DNA of 64,000 nucleotides, from contig NZ_CP107902.1 of assembly GCF_036013935.1 (NCBI RefSeq), positions 7,225,001 to 7,289,000 on the forward strand. Direction: 5' to 3'. Positions 19,967 through 27,228 of this stretch are shown here, piece after piece. Both the position numbers and the translations under genes were made by a program. Each line of letters begins with the position of its first letter. The stretch's first letter is position 1. Source of the DNA: Streptomyces sp. NBC_00461. GTDB lineage: Bacteria > Actinomycetota > Actinomycetes > Streptomycetales > Streptomycetaceae. Below the pieces are notes generated by a model that worked only from the letters and a program-made list of their open reading frames with translations, was not told the origin of the DNA and made no database searches.

Positions 19967-20647
19967 TCAGGCGCGGGTCGCCCACACGTAACGGTGTTCA
20001 GGGCGGCCCGCGTCGCCGTACTTCAGGGTGAGCCGGGCCCGTCCGGTGCGTTCCAGGAGCTTGAGATAGCGCTGGGCGGTCTGGCGGCTCACACCCGTCC
20101 GGTCGGCGATCTCCTGGGCGGACAGCGGGCCTTCGGCGCCCATCAGGGACTGACGCACCAGCTCCGCGGTGGTGGGGGAGTGCCCCTTGGGCAGCCCCGG
20201 CTCCGAAGACGCCGACAGGGCGCCGAAGATGCGGTCCACCTCCGCCTGTTCCGCCTCGCCGCCGCCGTCGAGCGTGCGGCGCAACTGCGCGTACGCCTCC
20301 AGCTTGGCGCGCAGGCCCGCGAAGGCGAACGGCTTGACCAGGTACTGCAGCGCTCCGTGCCGCATCGCGGCCTGCACCGTCGCCACGTCGCGGGCCGCCG
20401 TCACCATGATCACGTCGGTCTGGTGGCCGCGGCGGCGCATCTCCTGGACCACCGCGAGGCCCGTGTCGTCGGGCAGATAGTGGTCCATGAGGACCAGATC
20501 CAGACGGGGCAGCGACTCCACCTGACGCAGTGCCTCGGCCGCGTTGTGCGCCTCGCCGGCGACGTGGAAGCCCGGCACTTTCTCGACGTAGGCGGCGTTG
20601 ACCCGCGCGACTCTGGTGTCGTCGTCCACGACCAGGACCTCGATCAT
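19967..20647 (-). CDS. CitB/DcuR-family response regulator paired with CitA-type kinase
   Basis: A 226-aa paralogue of the regulator at 16226-16918, with very similar sequence throughout (MIEVLVVDDD, VEKVPGFHVAGEAH, LKYGDAGRPEH). Asp55 (LVLMDHYLPDDTG) is the phosphoacceptor. The C-terminal HTH is LSAQEIADRTGVSRQTAQRYL. It overlaps the upstream kinase by 4 bp (ATGA), so this pair is a true operon. The longer frame up to 20881 lies inside the kinase and is rejected. It is convergent with the importer genes, which it may regulate. Confidence 0.9.
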   Translation of the reverse strand: MIEVLVVDDDTRVARVNAAYVEKVPGFHVAGEAHNAAEALRQVESLPRLDLVLMDHYLPDDTGLAVVQEMRRRGHQTDVIMVTAARDVATVQAAMRHGALQYLVKPFAFAGLRAKLEAYAQLRRTLDGGGEAEQAEVDRIFGALSASSEPGLPKGHSPTTAELVRQSLMGAEGPLSAQEIADRTGVSRQTAQRYLKLLERTGRARLTLKYGDAGRPEHRYVWATRA

Positions 20648-22338
20648 CGCGACTCCTCCTCGGCGGGCATGTCCGCGGTTGCGCTGAGGGCCGGCTCCAG
20701 CGCCGGCTCCAGCGTCGACTCCGTCTCGGTCAGCGCCTCCGGCAGGACGACGGTGAACTCCGCGCCGCCGCCGTGCGCCTCGTCGACCGAAACGCTGCCG
20801 CCCTGCCTCTCGGCGAGCCTGCGGACCATGGAGAGCCCGATGCCGCGCTTGCGGTGCGCGGGCGGCTCCTTCGTGGACCATCCGTCGGTGAAGACCAACT
20901 CGCGCTGCTCCGCAGGGATTCCGGGGCCCGTGTCGCGCACCCTGAGGACGGCGGTACGTCCCTCGGCGTGCAACTCGATCTCCACGCGCGCGTGGAGGGT
21001 GCCCGCGACCGCGTCGAGCGCGTTGTCCACCAGGTTCCCGACGATCGTGACGAGCCCCCTGGGATCGATCAGCCGGTCCGGGAGCTGTGTCCGGTCGGAG
21101 ACCCAGAGGGCCACGCCGCGCTCTGCCGCGACGGTGGCCTTGCCGACCAGCAGCGCGGCGAGCAGCGGATCCTGGATCTTCTCCGTGACCTGCTCGGCGG
21201 TGGCCCGATGGTCGCCGACCACCTCACCGACGAAGTCCACGGCGTCGTCGTACATTTCCAGTTCGAGCAACCCCAGCAGCGTGTGCATGCGGTTGGCGTG
21301 CTCGTGGTCCTGGGCCCGCAGGGCGTCGATCAGGCCGCGCGTCGAGTCGAGTTCCCGGCCGAGTTGCTCCAGCTCGGTGCGGTCGCGCAGGGTGGCCACG
21401 GCGCCGCCGTCGTCGGTGGGCATGCGGTTGGCGACCAGGACGCGCTGCCCGCGGACGGTGAGCAGGTCGGTGCCCGTCACGCGCCCGCCCAGGATGTCGG
21501 CCGTACGTCCCTCGCCGAGCGCCTCGTCGGGGGAGCGGCCGAGGGCCTCGTCGTCGATGCTCAGCAGGCGATGCGCCTCGTCGTTGAGGAGGCGGATGCG
21601 GCCGGCGCGGTCCAGGGCGACGACGCCCTCCCGGATGCCGTGCAGCATCGCCTCGCGCTCCGCGAGCAGCGCCGAGATGTCCGAGAAAGCCAGGTCACGG
21701 GTCTGCCGCTGGACCCTCCGGGAGATCACCCAGGCGGCCAGCGCACCGACGGCCAGGGCGCCGCCGGCGTACGCGAGCAGTTCGGGGATCGCGCCGATGA
21801 GCTCGGCCCGCACGCTGTCGTACTTGATCCCGACCGAGACTGCCCCGATGATCTTGCCTTCGGAGTCCCGCAGAGGCACCTTGCCGCGGGCCGACCGGCC
21901 CAGGGTGCCCTTGTCGATTTCCATGACGTGCTTGCCGGCCAGGGCGTCGGTGGGGTCGGTGGAGACGATGTGGCCGATCTCCGACTCCGTGGGGTGCGAC
22001 CAGCGAACCTTGTGCCGGTCCAGGACCACGACGTACTCGGCGTGGGTGGCGCGCCGGATCCGCTCGGCCTCCTTCTGCACCGGGCCGGTCCTGGTCGGCG
22101 GGGTGGTCAGTACCCCCTCGGCGATGTGTGGATCCTGGGCCGTCGTCTCGGCGATGGCCAGGGCGCGGCGCATCGCCTCGTTGTCCAGCTGCTTGCTCAG
22201 CGGGGCCAGGAACAGTCCGGTCGCGAGCACCGCGACCCCCGCGGCGATCACCACCTGCATCAGCAGTACCTGCGAGAACACCCGCTTCGGCAGGCCAAGG
22301 CGCAGGCGGCGTGCGGGGGGAGTGCGGCTCATACCCAC
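20644..22338 (-). CDS. CitA/DcuS-family sensor histidine kinase
   Basis: A 564-aa kinase with two transmembrane helices (about 24-46 and 184-206). They bracket an extracellular sensor domain of about 140 residues, the layout of CitA/DcuS carboxylate sensors. A cytoplasmic PAS domain follows (about 225-320). The phosphoacceptor is His345 in the AQDHEHANRMHTLLGLLE motif, which corresponds to HEFMN.LH in CitA. The HATPase domain shows NLVDNALDA, DTGPGIP and GIGLSMV. GTG 22338 or ATG 22332 could start it. The family senses citrate and C4-dicarboxylates, but the ligand here is inferred only. It lies 55 bp after the Apd1-like gene on the same strand. Confidence 0.88.
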   Translation of the reverse strand: MGMSRTPPARRLRLGLPKRVFSQVLLMQVVIAAGVAVLATGLFLAPLSKQLDNEAMRRALAIAETTAQDPHIAEGVLTTPPTRTGPVQKEAERIRRATHAEYVVVLDRHKVRWSHPTESEIGHIVSTDPTDALAGKHVMEIDKGTLGRSARGKVPLRDSEGKIIGAVSVGIKYDSVRAELIGAIPELLAYAGGALAVGALAAWVISRRVQRQTRDLAFSDISALLAEREAMLHGIREGVVALDRAGRIRLLNDEAHRLLSIDDEALGRSPDEALGEGRTADILGGRVTGTDLLTVRGQRVLVANRMPTDDGGAVATLRDRTELEQLGRELDSTRGLIDALRAQDHEHANRMHTLLGLLELEMYDDAVDFVGEVVGDHRATAEQVTEKIQDPLLAALLVGKATVAAERGVALWVSDRTQLPDRLIDPRGLVTIVGNLVDNALDAVAGTLHARVEIELHAEGRTAVLRVRDTGPGIPAEQRELVFTDGWSTKEPPAHRKRGIGLSMVRRLAERQGGSVSVDEAHGGGAEFTVVLPEALTETESTLEPALEPALSATADMPAEEESR

Positions 22339-22393
22339 GACGGTACGTGGACCTGCCGGAACCGCCGAAGGGGGTGTGGCATGGATCTCTTGA

Positions 22394-23374
22394 TCAATGG
22401 ATGGACAAGCAGGTCGAAGCGTTGACCGACCGGGTCAACTCACGAGTGCGGCCGTCCTCGTCATGCACCGCCAGGACCTCCATGCGCGCGGGCGAGCCCA
22501 GAACCGACGTCCCGCAGCTTTCCGGGCGGGGCGGCAGGGACGCTCCCTGCGCCACCTCGACGCGCCACCGGCGTCCGTCCGTGTGGGCGACGGTCACCTG
22601 CCAGAGCGGCGCGGTCCCGTCCGTCCGTACGACGCTCAGGGCGCCCGCCGCGAACTCGCACGCTGCCGCGCGCACCGCCAGCTCGGCCGCCTGGCCCGGC
22701 CGCTCCCAGGCGGATCCCCCGCGGCACCCTTCCACGACGATGCGGCCCTCCTGGGCGCCGCTCAGGATCTCCTTGACGGCGTGGGCCTCGGCGCGGCCGT
22801 ACGCGTATCCGTACGGCAGGACGAGCAGCGTGGGCGAGAAGCGATGGCCACCCAGATGAGTGACCTCCCAGACGCCCTCCACCCCGGAGGAGGCGAGCTC
22901 GGCCGCGAGCGGTCGGCCGAGCAGCGCGCAGCAGCGGTCGCGCTTGCCGTTGGTGCAGACGAGGGCGAGCGGGTCACCGGTGTGGGGCCGGGCTTCGAGC
23001 ACCGAGTCGAAGGTGGTGTGATCGCCCCGGCCGAGCGCGGCGAAGTCGAGGTCGAGCAGGGTCCGTGGATCGCAGGCCGTGGCGGAGTGCAGCCAAGCCT
23101 TGCCGGGCACCGTGTGGGCCGCGTACACCTGCCGTGCGGCGGGCGTGCCGTAGTCGGCGTGCCGCCCCGGACGTCGGATGAGCGCGATGCGTACGCCCGT
23201 GTCCTTCGCGGCGTTTTCCAGCGCGCGGCCGACCGCCGGATCGAGATGGCTCGACGTGAGCGCGTTGGCGCCCCAGGGGCCCGGCTGCTCCAGCAGCAGC
23301 CAGGTCCTCGCGGTGGCCGCGGTTCCCGAGATCGGCTCGTCGAGCTCCCGGGACACGGTCGAGCACGTACTCAC
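22394..23374 (-). CDS. Sucrase/ferredoxin-like (Apd1-type) [2Fe-2S] protein
   Basis: A 326-aa thioredoxin-like ferredoxin of the sucrase-ferredoxin family. The cluster motif is visible: Cys140 and Cys149 (CTNGKRDRCC, C-x8-C) with a following HLGGH (His173, His177). This matches the bis-Cys/bis-His [2Fe-2S] site described for yeast Apd1/Aim32. Such proteins are thought to act in redox or iron chemistry. The GTG start at 23374 is immediately preceded by a 19-bp iron box, so expression should rise when iron is scarce. The frame extends much further upstream inside the citrate synthase gene, which is rejected. The kinase-regulator pair follows on the same strand and may be co-transcribed. Confidence 0.82.
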   Translation of the reverse strand: MSTCSTVSRELDEPISGTAATARTWLLLEQPGPWGANALTSSHLDPAVGRALENAAKDTGVRIALIRRPGRHADYGTPAARQVYAAHTVPGKAWLHSATACDPRTLLDLDFAALGRGDHTTFDSVLEARPHTGDPLALVCTNGKRDRCCALLGRPLAAELASSGVEGVWEVTHLGGHRFSPTLLVLPYGYAYGRAEAHAVKEILSGAQEGRIVVEGCRGGSAWERPGQAAELAVRAAACEFAAGALSVVRTDGTAPLWQVTVAHTDGRRWRVEVAQGASLPPRPESCGTSVLGSPARMEVLAVHDEDGRTRELTRSVNASTCLSIH

Positions 23375-23393
23375 AGAGGTGAGCCTAACCTGA
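23375..23393 (-). promoter_or_regulatory. DmdR1/IdeR iron box
   Basis: Read on the minus strand, the 19-mer contains AGGTTAGGCTCACCT, identical to the core of the DmdR1 box of the Streptomyces desferrioxamine (des) promoter. 16 of 19 positions agree with that box. It abuts the start codon of the Apd1-like gene, so it would overlap the -10 region of a leaderless promoter. Confidence 0.8.
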
Positions 23394-23463
23394 CTTGGCT
23401 CGCGGTGGCTTCCAGTCACGGTCGTGTCCCGTGCGACCGACCGGTGTCCTGTGCGGCCGTGTC

Positions 23464-24726
23464 CTATTCCGGTGACGGCAGCGGCTGGGGCGGCCTCGGA
23501 CCGACGTAGTGGCCGGTCGGGCGCATGCGCAGCGGGCGTTCCCCGTACTCCTCCAGCGTGTGGGCGATCCAGCCCGCCGTACGGGCCACCGCGAAGATCG
23601 TCTCGCCCGCCGTGGAGGGCATGCCCGAGGAGGCGGTGAGGACCGCCAGGGCCAGGTCGACGTTGGCGTGCAGTGACGTGTGGCGGGCGGTGGTGGCCAC
23701 GACGTCGCGCGCCGCGGCGAGGGCGGGTGCGGCGCCGGGGATCTCCTCCAGGAGGCCGAACAGGACACGCGCGCGTGGGTCCTCGCGAGGGTAGAGCCGG
23801 TGGCCGAGTCCCGGAATGCGGCGGCCCGCCCGCAGCTCCTCCGCGATCACGGGGGCCGCGTCGCCCTCTTCGAGCACGTCGAGCAGCAGCCGGTGGGCGA
23901 GCCCGCTGGCCGCCCCGTGCAGGGGGCCTTCGAGCACGCCGAGGCCGGCGGAGACGGCCGCGTAGGCGTGGGCGCGGGCCGAGGCGGCGACACGCACCGC
24001 GAGGGTCGAGGCGGCGAGGTCGTGGTCGACGAGTAGGGCGAGCGCGGTGTTCAGCACGCGCAGCGAGGCCTCGTCCGCCTCCCGTCCGCTCAGCCGTGCC
24101 CACAGCCGCCGGGCCAGTGGGCCCTCGTCGCGATGGCCGCGCCGGACCGGAGGCAGGGCGGCGACGAGGGTGGGGATGAGGGTGCGTGCTGTGCCGAGAA
24201 CAGTGTCCTCGGAGAGGTCGAAGCGCAGCGGGTCCGCGACCGCGGCCGCGATCGCCGCGACCCGCAACCGGTCGGTCGGCCCGGTGTGTTCGGGCAGCGC
24301 GCCCACGGCACGGCGGGCGACGGCGACGGAGGCTTCGGGTGCCGTGAACTCGATGCCCGGGCGCATCCGGCTGGTCCACAGCCACTCCGCGACCTCCTCG
24401 TAGGAGTGGCGTGTGGCCAGTTCAGCGGCGTCGACGCCCCGGAAGTAGTACCGGTCGGGCTCGATGAGCGTGATGCGGGTCCGGACCGAGAGCTCACCGT
24501 CCGATGCCGAAGTCCCGCTGCTCTCCCGCCTGTTGCGCCGGGCGAGCGTCTCCACCTCCTTGACGTCGAAGGTGCTGCCCCGGCCGCCGGGCACGCGTCG
24601 GCTGCCGAGCTGGCCGCGGCTCACGTACGCGTACACGGTCTCGGGCTTCACGCCCAGCAGTTCGGCGGCTTCCTTTGTGGTCAGCCGCTGCTCGGAGCGG
24701 CTGGCGGAGGGCTCTTGATCGCGCAT
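23464..24726 (-). CDS. Citrate synthase-family protein with N-terminal helix-turn-helix
   Basis: A 420-aa protein. Residues 14-60 are a MerR/excisionase-like HTH (LTTKEAAELLGVKPETVYAYV, then a wing-like RRVPGGRG). The rest is a citrate synthase fold. All three catalytic residues can be aligned: His270 (EGPLHGAAS), His309 (GLGHRLYP) and Asp357 (HANVDLALAV). So it could be an active enzyme, a metabolite-sensing DNA-binding protein, or both. ATG 24726 gives a complete HTH; the frame to 24786 extends into the operator region. It is divergent from a second citrate synthase gene across a 153-bp region full of TTGAT half-sites, which it may bind. Confidence 0.85.
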   Translation of the reverse strand: MRDQEPSASRSEQRLTTKEAAELLGVKPETVYAYVSRGQLGSRRVPGGRGSTFDVKEVETLARRNRRESSGTSASDGELSVRTRITLIEPDRYYFRGVDAAELATRHSYEEVAEWLWTSRMRPGIEFTAPEASVAVARRAVGALPEHTGPTDRLRVAAIAAAVADPLRFDLSEDTVLGTARTLIPTLVAALPPVRRGHRDEGPLARRLWARLSGREADEASLRVLNTALALLVDHDLAASTLAVRVAASARAHAYAAVSAGLGVLEGPLHGAASGLAHRLLLDVLEEGDAAPVIAEELRAGRRIPGLGHRLYPREDPRARVLFGLLEEIPGAAPALAAARDVVATTARHTSLHANVDLALAVLTASSGMPSTAGETIFAVARTAGWIAHTLEEYGERPLRMRPTGHYVGPRPPQPLPSPE

Positions 24727-24767
24727 GGCATCACCGTATCGGCATAACGATATATGGATTCCTGAGA

Positions 24768-24811
24768 TTGATGCATATTGATCCAATCAACATTGACAGC
24801 AATACAGTCAA
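24768..24811. promoter_or_regulatory. TTGAT/TTGAC half-site array in the divergent citrate synthase promoter
   Basis: TTGAT occurs at 24768-24772 and 24778-24782, ATCAA at 24786-24790, TTGAC at 24793-24797 and GTCAA at 24807-24811. Together they give the inverted repeats TTGAT-cca-ATCAA and TTGAC-N9-GTCAA, with starts 10 bp apart at the left. Such AT-rich order is striking here. The HTH-citrate synthase is the natural candidate binder. TTGACA at 24793 could also serve as a -35 box for the rightward gene. Confidence 0.6.
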
Positions 24812-24832
24812 GCATGGACAGTCGAATCAATC

Positions 24833-24883
24833 CCAGGGAGGGATCAAGTCCAGAGAGGGATCAAGTCCAGGGAGGAATCATGT
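24833..24883 (+). repeat. 17-bp tandem triplication containing the ribosome-binding site
   Basis: Three consecutive 17-bp units: CCAGGGAGGGATCAAGT (24833-24849), CCAGAGAGGGATCAAGT (24850-24866) and CCAGGGAGGAATCATGT (24867-24883). Only the last copy contains the ATG start codon (24880), with GGGAGG in front. The first two carry the same purine-rich box but AAG where ATG would be. A partial fourth copy (GAATCAATC) precedes them. Confidence 0.8.
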
Positions 24884-26043
24884 CCGTCAACAGGTCAGCA
24901 ACCGCCACCATCGACGTGCCGCGCGGGCTCGCCGGTGTCGTCGTCACCGATACCGAGATCGGGGACGTCCGCGGGATCGAGGGCTTCTATCACTACCGCC
25001 AGTACTCGGCCGTCGAGCTCGCGCAAAGCCGCGGCTTCGAGGACGTCTGGTATCTCCTGGTCCACGGCGAGCTGCCGGACGGCACGCGGCGCGCGGCCTT
25101 CACCGCCGAGACGGCGGCCCTGCGGAAGCTGCCCGACGAGGTACGCGCGGCCCTGCCCGCCATCGCCGCCGCGAGCGGACGGTCCGGCCCGCTGGCCGGC
25201 ATGCGCACGGCACTGTCGCTGCTCGGCGCGGCCAAGGGCTTCCGGCCGGTGTACGACCTCGACGCGGCCGACCGCCGCCGGGACACTCTCGCGGCGGCCG
25301 CGGCCGTACCGACGCTGCTCACGGCGCTGCACCGGCTGGGCCGGGGTCTGGAGCCGGTGGAGCCCCGGAGCGACCTGTCCTACGCGGCCAACTACCTCTA
25401 CATGCTGACCGGTTCGGTGCCGGACCCGAGGCGGGCCAGGGCGGTCGAGCAGTACTTGATTTCAACCATTGACCACGGCTTCAATGCATCAACCTTCACG
25501 GCGCGGGTCATCACGTCGACGGGAGCGGACGTGGCCGCGTGCCTCGTCGGGGCCGTGGGGGCGCTGTCCGGTCCGCTGCACGGTGGTGCGCCGAGCCGTG
25601 CGCTGGACACCCTCGACGCGATCGGTAACCCTGACCGCATCGAGCCCTGGATCCGTGAACGGGTCCTCGCAGGCGACCGCATCATGGGCTTCGGTCACGC
25701 GATCTACCGGACTGAGGACCCGCGTTCCCGCATGCTGCGCGAGGTGGCCCGGAGTTTCGGAGGTCCGCGCGTGGAGTTCGCCGTGGAGGTCGAGCGTCAT
25801 GTCGAGGCGATCCTGGCCGAGTTGAAACCGGGGCGGGAGCTGCACACGAACGTCGAGTTCTACGCGGGCGTCGTCATGGAGCAGTGCGGTCTGCCGCGGG
25901 AGATGTTCACCCCGACGTTCGCGGCGGGGCGCGTCGTCGGCTGGAGCGCGAACATCCTGGAGCAGGCGGAGGACTCGAAGATCATCAGGCCGGTGGCGCG
26001 GTATGTGGGGCCGGGGGCGCCGGTGGCGGTGCCGGCGGCTTGA
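24880..26043 (+). CDS. Citrate synthase-family enzyme with Glu at the catalytic Asp position
   Basis: A 387-aa citrate synthase/methylcitrate synthase homologue. Catalytic His234 (GPLHGGAPS) and His273 (GFGHAIYR) are present. The position of the general-base Asp of E. coli GltA (NVDFYSG) is Glu326 here (HTNVEFYAG). The DHELNASTF block is DHGFNASTF. It should condense an acyl-CoA with oxaloacetate, but the Glu substitution could change rate or substrate. ATG 24880 is fixed by the ribosome site in the third 17-bp repeat. Codons around 25456-25492 use unusual A/T third positions and contain operator-like half-sites. Confidence 0.88.
   Translation: MSVNRSATATIDVPRGLAGVVVTDTEIGDVRGIEGFYHYRQYSAVELAQSRGFEDVWYLLVHGELPDGTRRAAFTAETAALRKLPDEVRAALPAIAAASGRSGPLAGMRTALSLLGAAKGFRPVYDLDAADRRRDTLAAAAAVPTLLTALHRLGRGLEPVEPRSDLSYAANYLYMLTGSVPDPRRARAVEQYLISTIDHGFNASTFTARVITSTGADVAACLVGAVGALSGPLHGGAPSRALDTLDAIGNPDRIEPWIRERVLAGDRIMGFGHAIYRTEDPRSRMLREVARSFGGPRVEFAVEVERHVEAILAELKPGRELHTNVEFYAGVVMEQCGLPREMFTPTFAAGRVVGWSANILEQAEDSKIIRPVARYVGPGAPVAVPAA
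25456..25492. promoter_or_regulatory. Possible intragenic operator in the citrate synthase gene
   Basis: TTGAT (25456-25460), TTGAC (25469-25473) and ATGCATCAA (25484-25492) repeat the half-sites of the promoter array about 0.7 kb upstream. The 9-mer is the exact reverse complement of TTGATGCAT at 24768-24776. Third codon positions here are unusually A/T-rich. Confidence 0.5.
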
Positions 26044-26366
26044 TGGACATTCTTGTCTGGCTATGGGGCTGTGATGCGGACTTCGCCGACTTCCATCACT
26101 CTTGGGGGCGTTCATTCGACCTGTGAGCGGCACTCACACCAATCGGTGATAACGAAGCCATAAATGGGCGCACCCCGCAGAGGTTGAGGAGAGTTGACTA
26201 CGGTGCGCACCGTCGGTGGTCTGCCCGGGTGGTCTGCTCGTGCCATGCGGTGGGGTCGGAGATCGAGTTTGCGCTCAGGACTGCAAGGATGCCACCGCGC
26301 ACGTGCCTCAGCGTGCGCAGGCGCTTGCGTGCCTTGTGTGTGCCTGAGATCAAAGGGAATTTGACA
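26044..26366. other. 323-bp intergenic region, locally AT-richer
   Basis: No gene supported. It contains an inverted repeat TGTGAG-cggca-CTCACA (26122-26138) and a GTGATG/CATCAC pair around 26070-26095, one of which may end the citrate synthase transcript. The stretch 26080-26170 has lower GC than its surroundings. A 98-codon minus-strand frame here lacks coding character. Confidence 0.45.
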
Positions 26367-26606
26367 GTGAGTCAGATCGTCCGCCGCCTTGGCGTCGCTC
26401 CACGCCATCGAGGTAGCACCAACGGGGCGACATGCCCCGATATCTTCGAATTGGCAGATGGGAATTTCGCCATAATCGGCACGGATATGACCGATTCACT
26501 GGAATCCATGCTTCCGCCTGATGCGGCACGTGCTGACTATGAGCGCATTGTCGTGATTTCCCGCGAGACCCTGGTGAAGGCGAAGGCGGATATTCCGGAC
26601 GCCTAG
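26367..26606 (+). CDS. Small hypothetical protein
   Basis: A 79-aa protein with a Streptomyces-type small-protein layout: R-R-L-G-V-A-P near the N-terminus, then CPDIFELADGNFAIIGTD and a C-terminal ERIVVISRETLVKAK. Similar short proteins are common in Streptomyces genomes and their function is unknown. There is no signal peptide or membrane helix. GTG 26367 is preceded by AAAGGG; the frame continues upstream to 26184, but that part is Arg-rich and unlike the family. Several codons end in A/T, unlike its neighbours, so the gene may be a later acquisition. Confidence 0.6.
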   Translation: MSQIVRRLGVAPRHRGSTNGATCPDIFELADGNFAIIGTDMTDSLESMLPPDAARADYERIVVISRETLVKAKADIPDA

Positions 26607-26625
26607 CCCTGGGGCAGGGAGGGTC

Positions 26626-26650
26626 GGCCCGAGCGGTACCGCTCCGGGCC
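26626..26650. terminator. Bidirectional terminator
   Basis: A hairpin built on the 12-bp palindrome AGCGGTACCGCT with GGCCC/GGGCC outer arms lies between two convergent stop codons. Confidence 0.6.
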
Positions 26651-26661
26651 GGTCCTGGACG

Positions 26662-27228
26662 TCATGGCCCACCCGGTTCGCCCGGCGACTCGCCCACCAC
26701 CCACCACTCCTCGGTGTCGGCCTCCTCGAGTTGCTGCAGCAGAGCGTCGACGAGCAGACCGAGTTCCGCTTCGTCGGTGTCCGCGAGACTCGCCCGCTGT
26801 TGCTGAGTGGTGTACCAGTACTCCCTCACGATCGGGTTCTGGAACATCCCCCGTACGTGCTTGAAGAACTCGTCCTTGCTCAGGTTCCCGATGCGGTAGT
26901 AGAAGAGCAGGTTCGTGTAGAGCGCGTTGGCGAAGAGATACTGCCGGCGCTGTTTGGGGGAGACGGAGGCCTCGTAGAGGTCCAGCACCTCAGCGAGTTC
27001 GGGATCGTCAATTGCCTTGCTCAGCAACTCCCAGTGCTGGCGTTGCTGGGTGGCGAGGTTGGCGTCCTGCTGCGTGTGTGCGCTCCGCTCCAGATGGTCC
27101 AGGCGTATGCGCAGCGACTCAAGCGCGTGGCGCCGCGCCGCCAGTGTGGCGAGGACGCCCGCCGCTACGCCGATGCCGACTGCGGCGGCGGACCTCAGTC
27201 CCCGCGTCCGAAAGTTCTGTGTGGTCAT
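26662..27228 (-). CDS. DUF6082 family membrane-anchored protein
   Basis: A 188-aa protein. Residues about 12-30 form one hydrophobic helix (SAAAVGIGVAAGVLATLAA), followed by a long helical, Gln-rich cytoplasmic or surface domain (HLERSAHTQQDANLATQQRQ). Aromatic patches include NLLFYYRIGNLSKDEFFKHV and REYWYTTQQQR. These match the Streptomyces DUF6082 family, of unknown function. ATG 27228 is preceded by a GGGGG purine run. It is divergent from the CobW-type GTPase gene. Confidence 0.7.
   Translation of the reverse strand: MTTQNFRTRGLRSAAAVGIGVAAGVLATLAARRHALESLRIRLDHLERSAHTQQDANLATQQRQHWELLSKAIDDPELAEVLDLYEASVSPKQRRQYLFANALYTNLLFYYRIGNLSKDEFFKHVRGMFQNPIVREYWYTTQQQRASLADTDEAELGLLVDALLQQLEEADTEEWWVVGESPGEPGGP

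Noticed and set aside
26112..26408. 98-codon minus-strand frame in the region before the small gene
   Set aside because: Mixed composition, overlaps the better-supported small gene and lacks a ribosome site.
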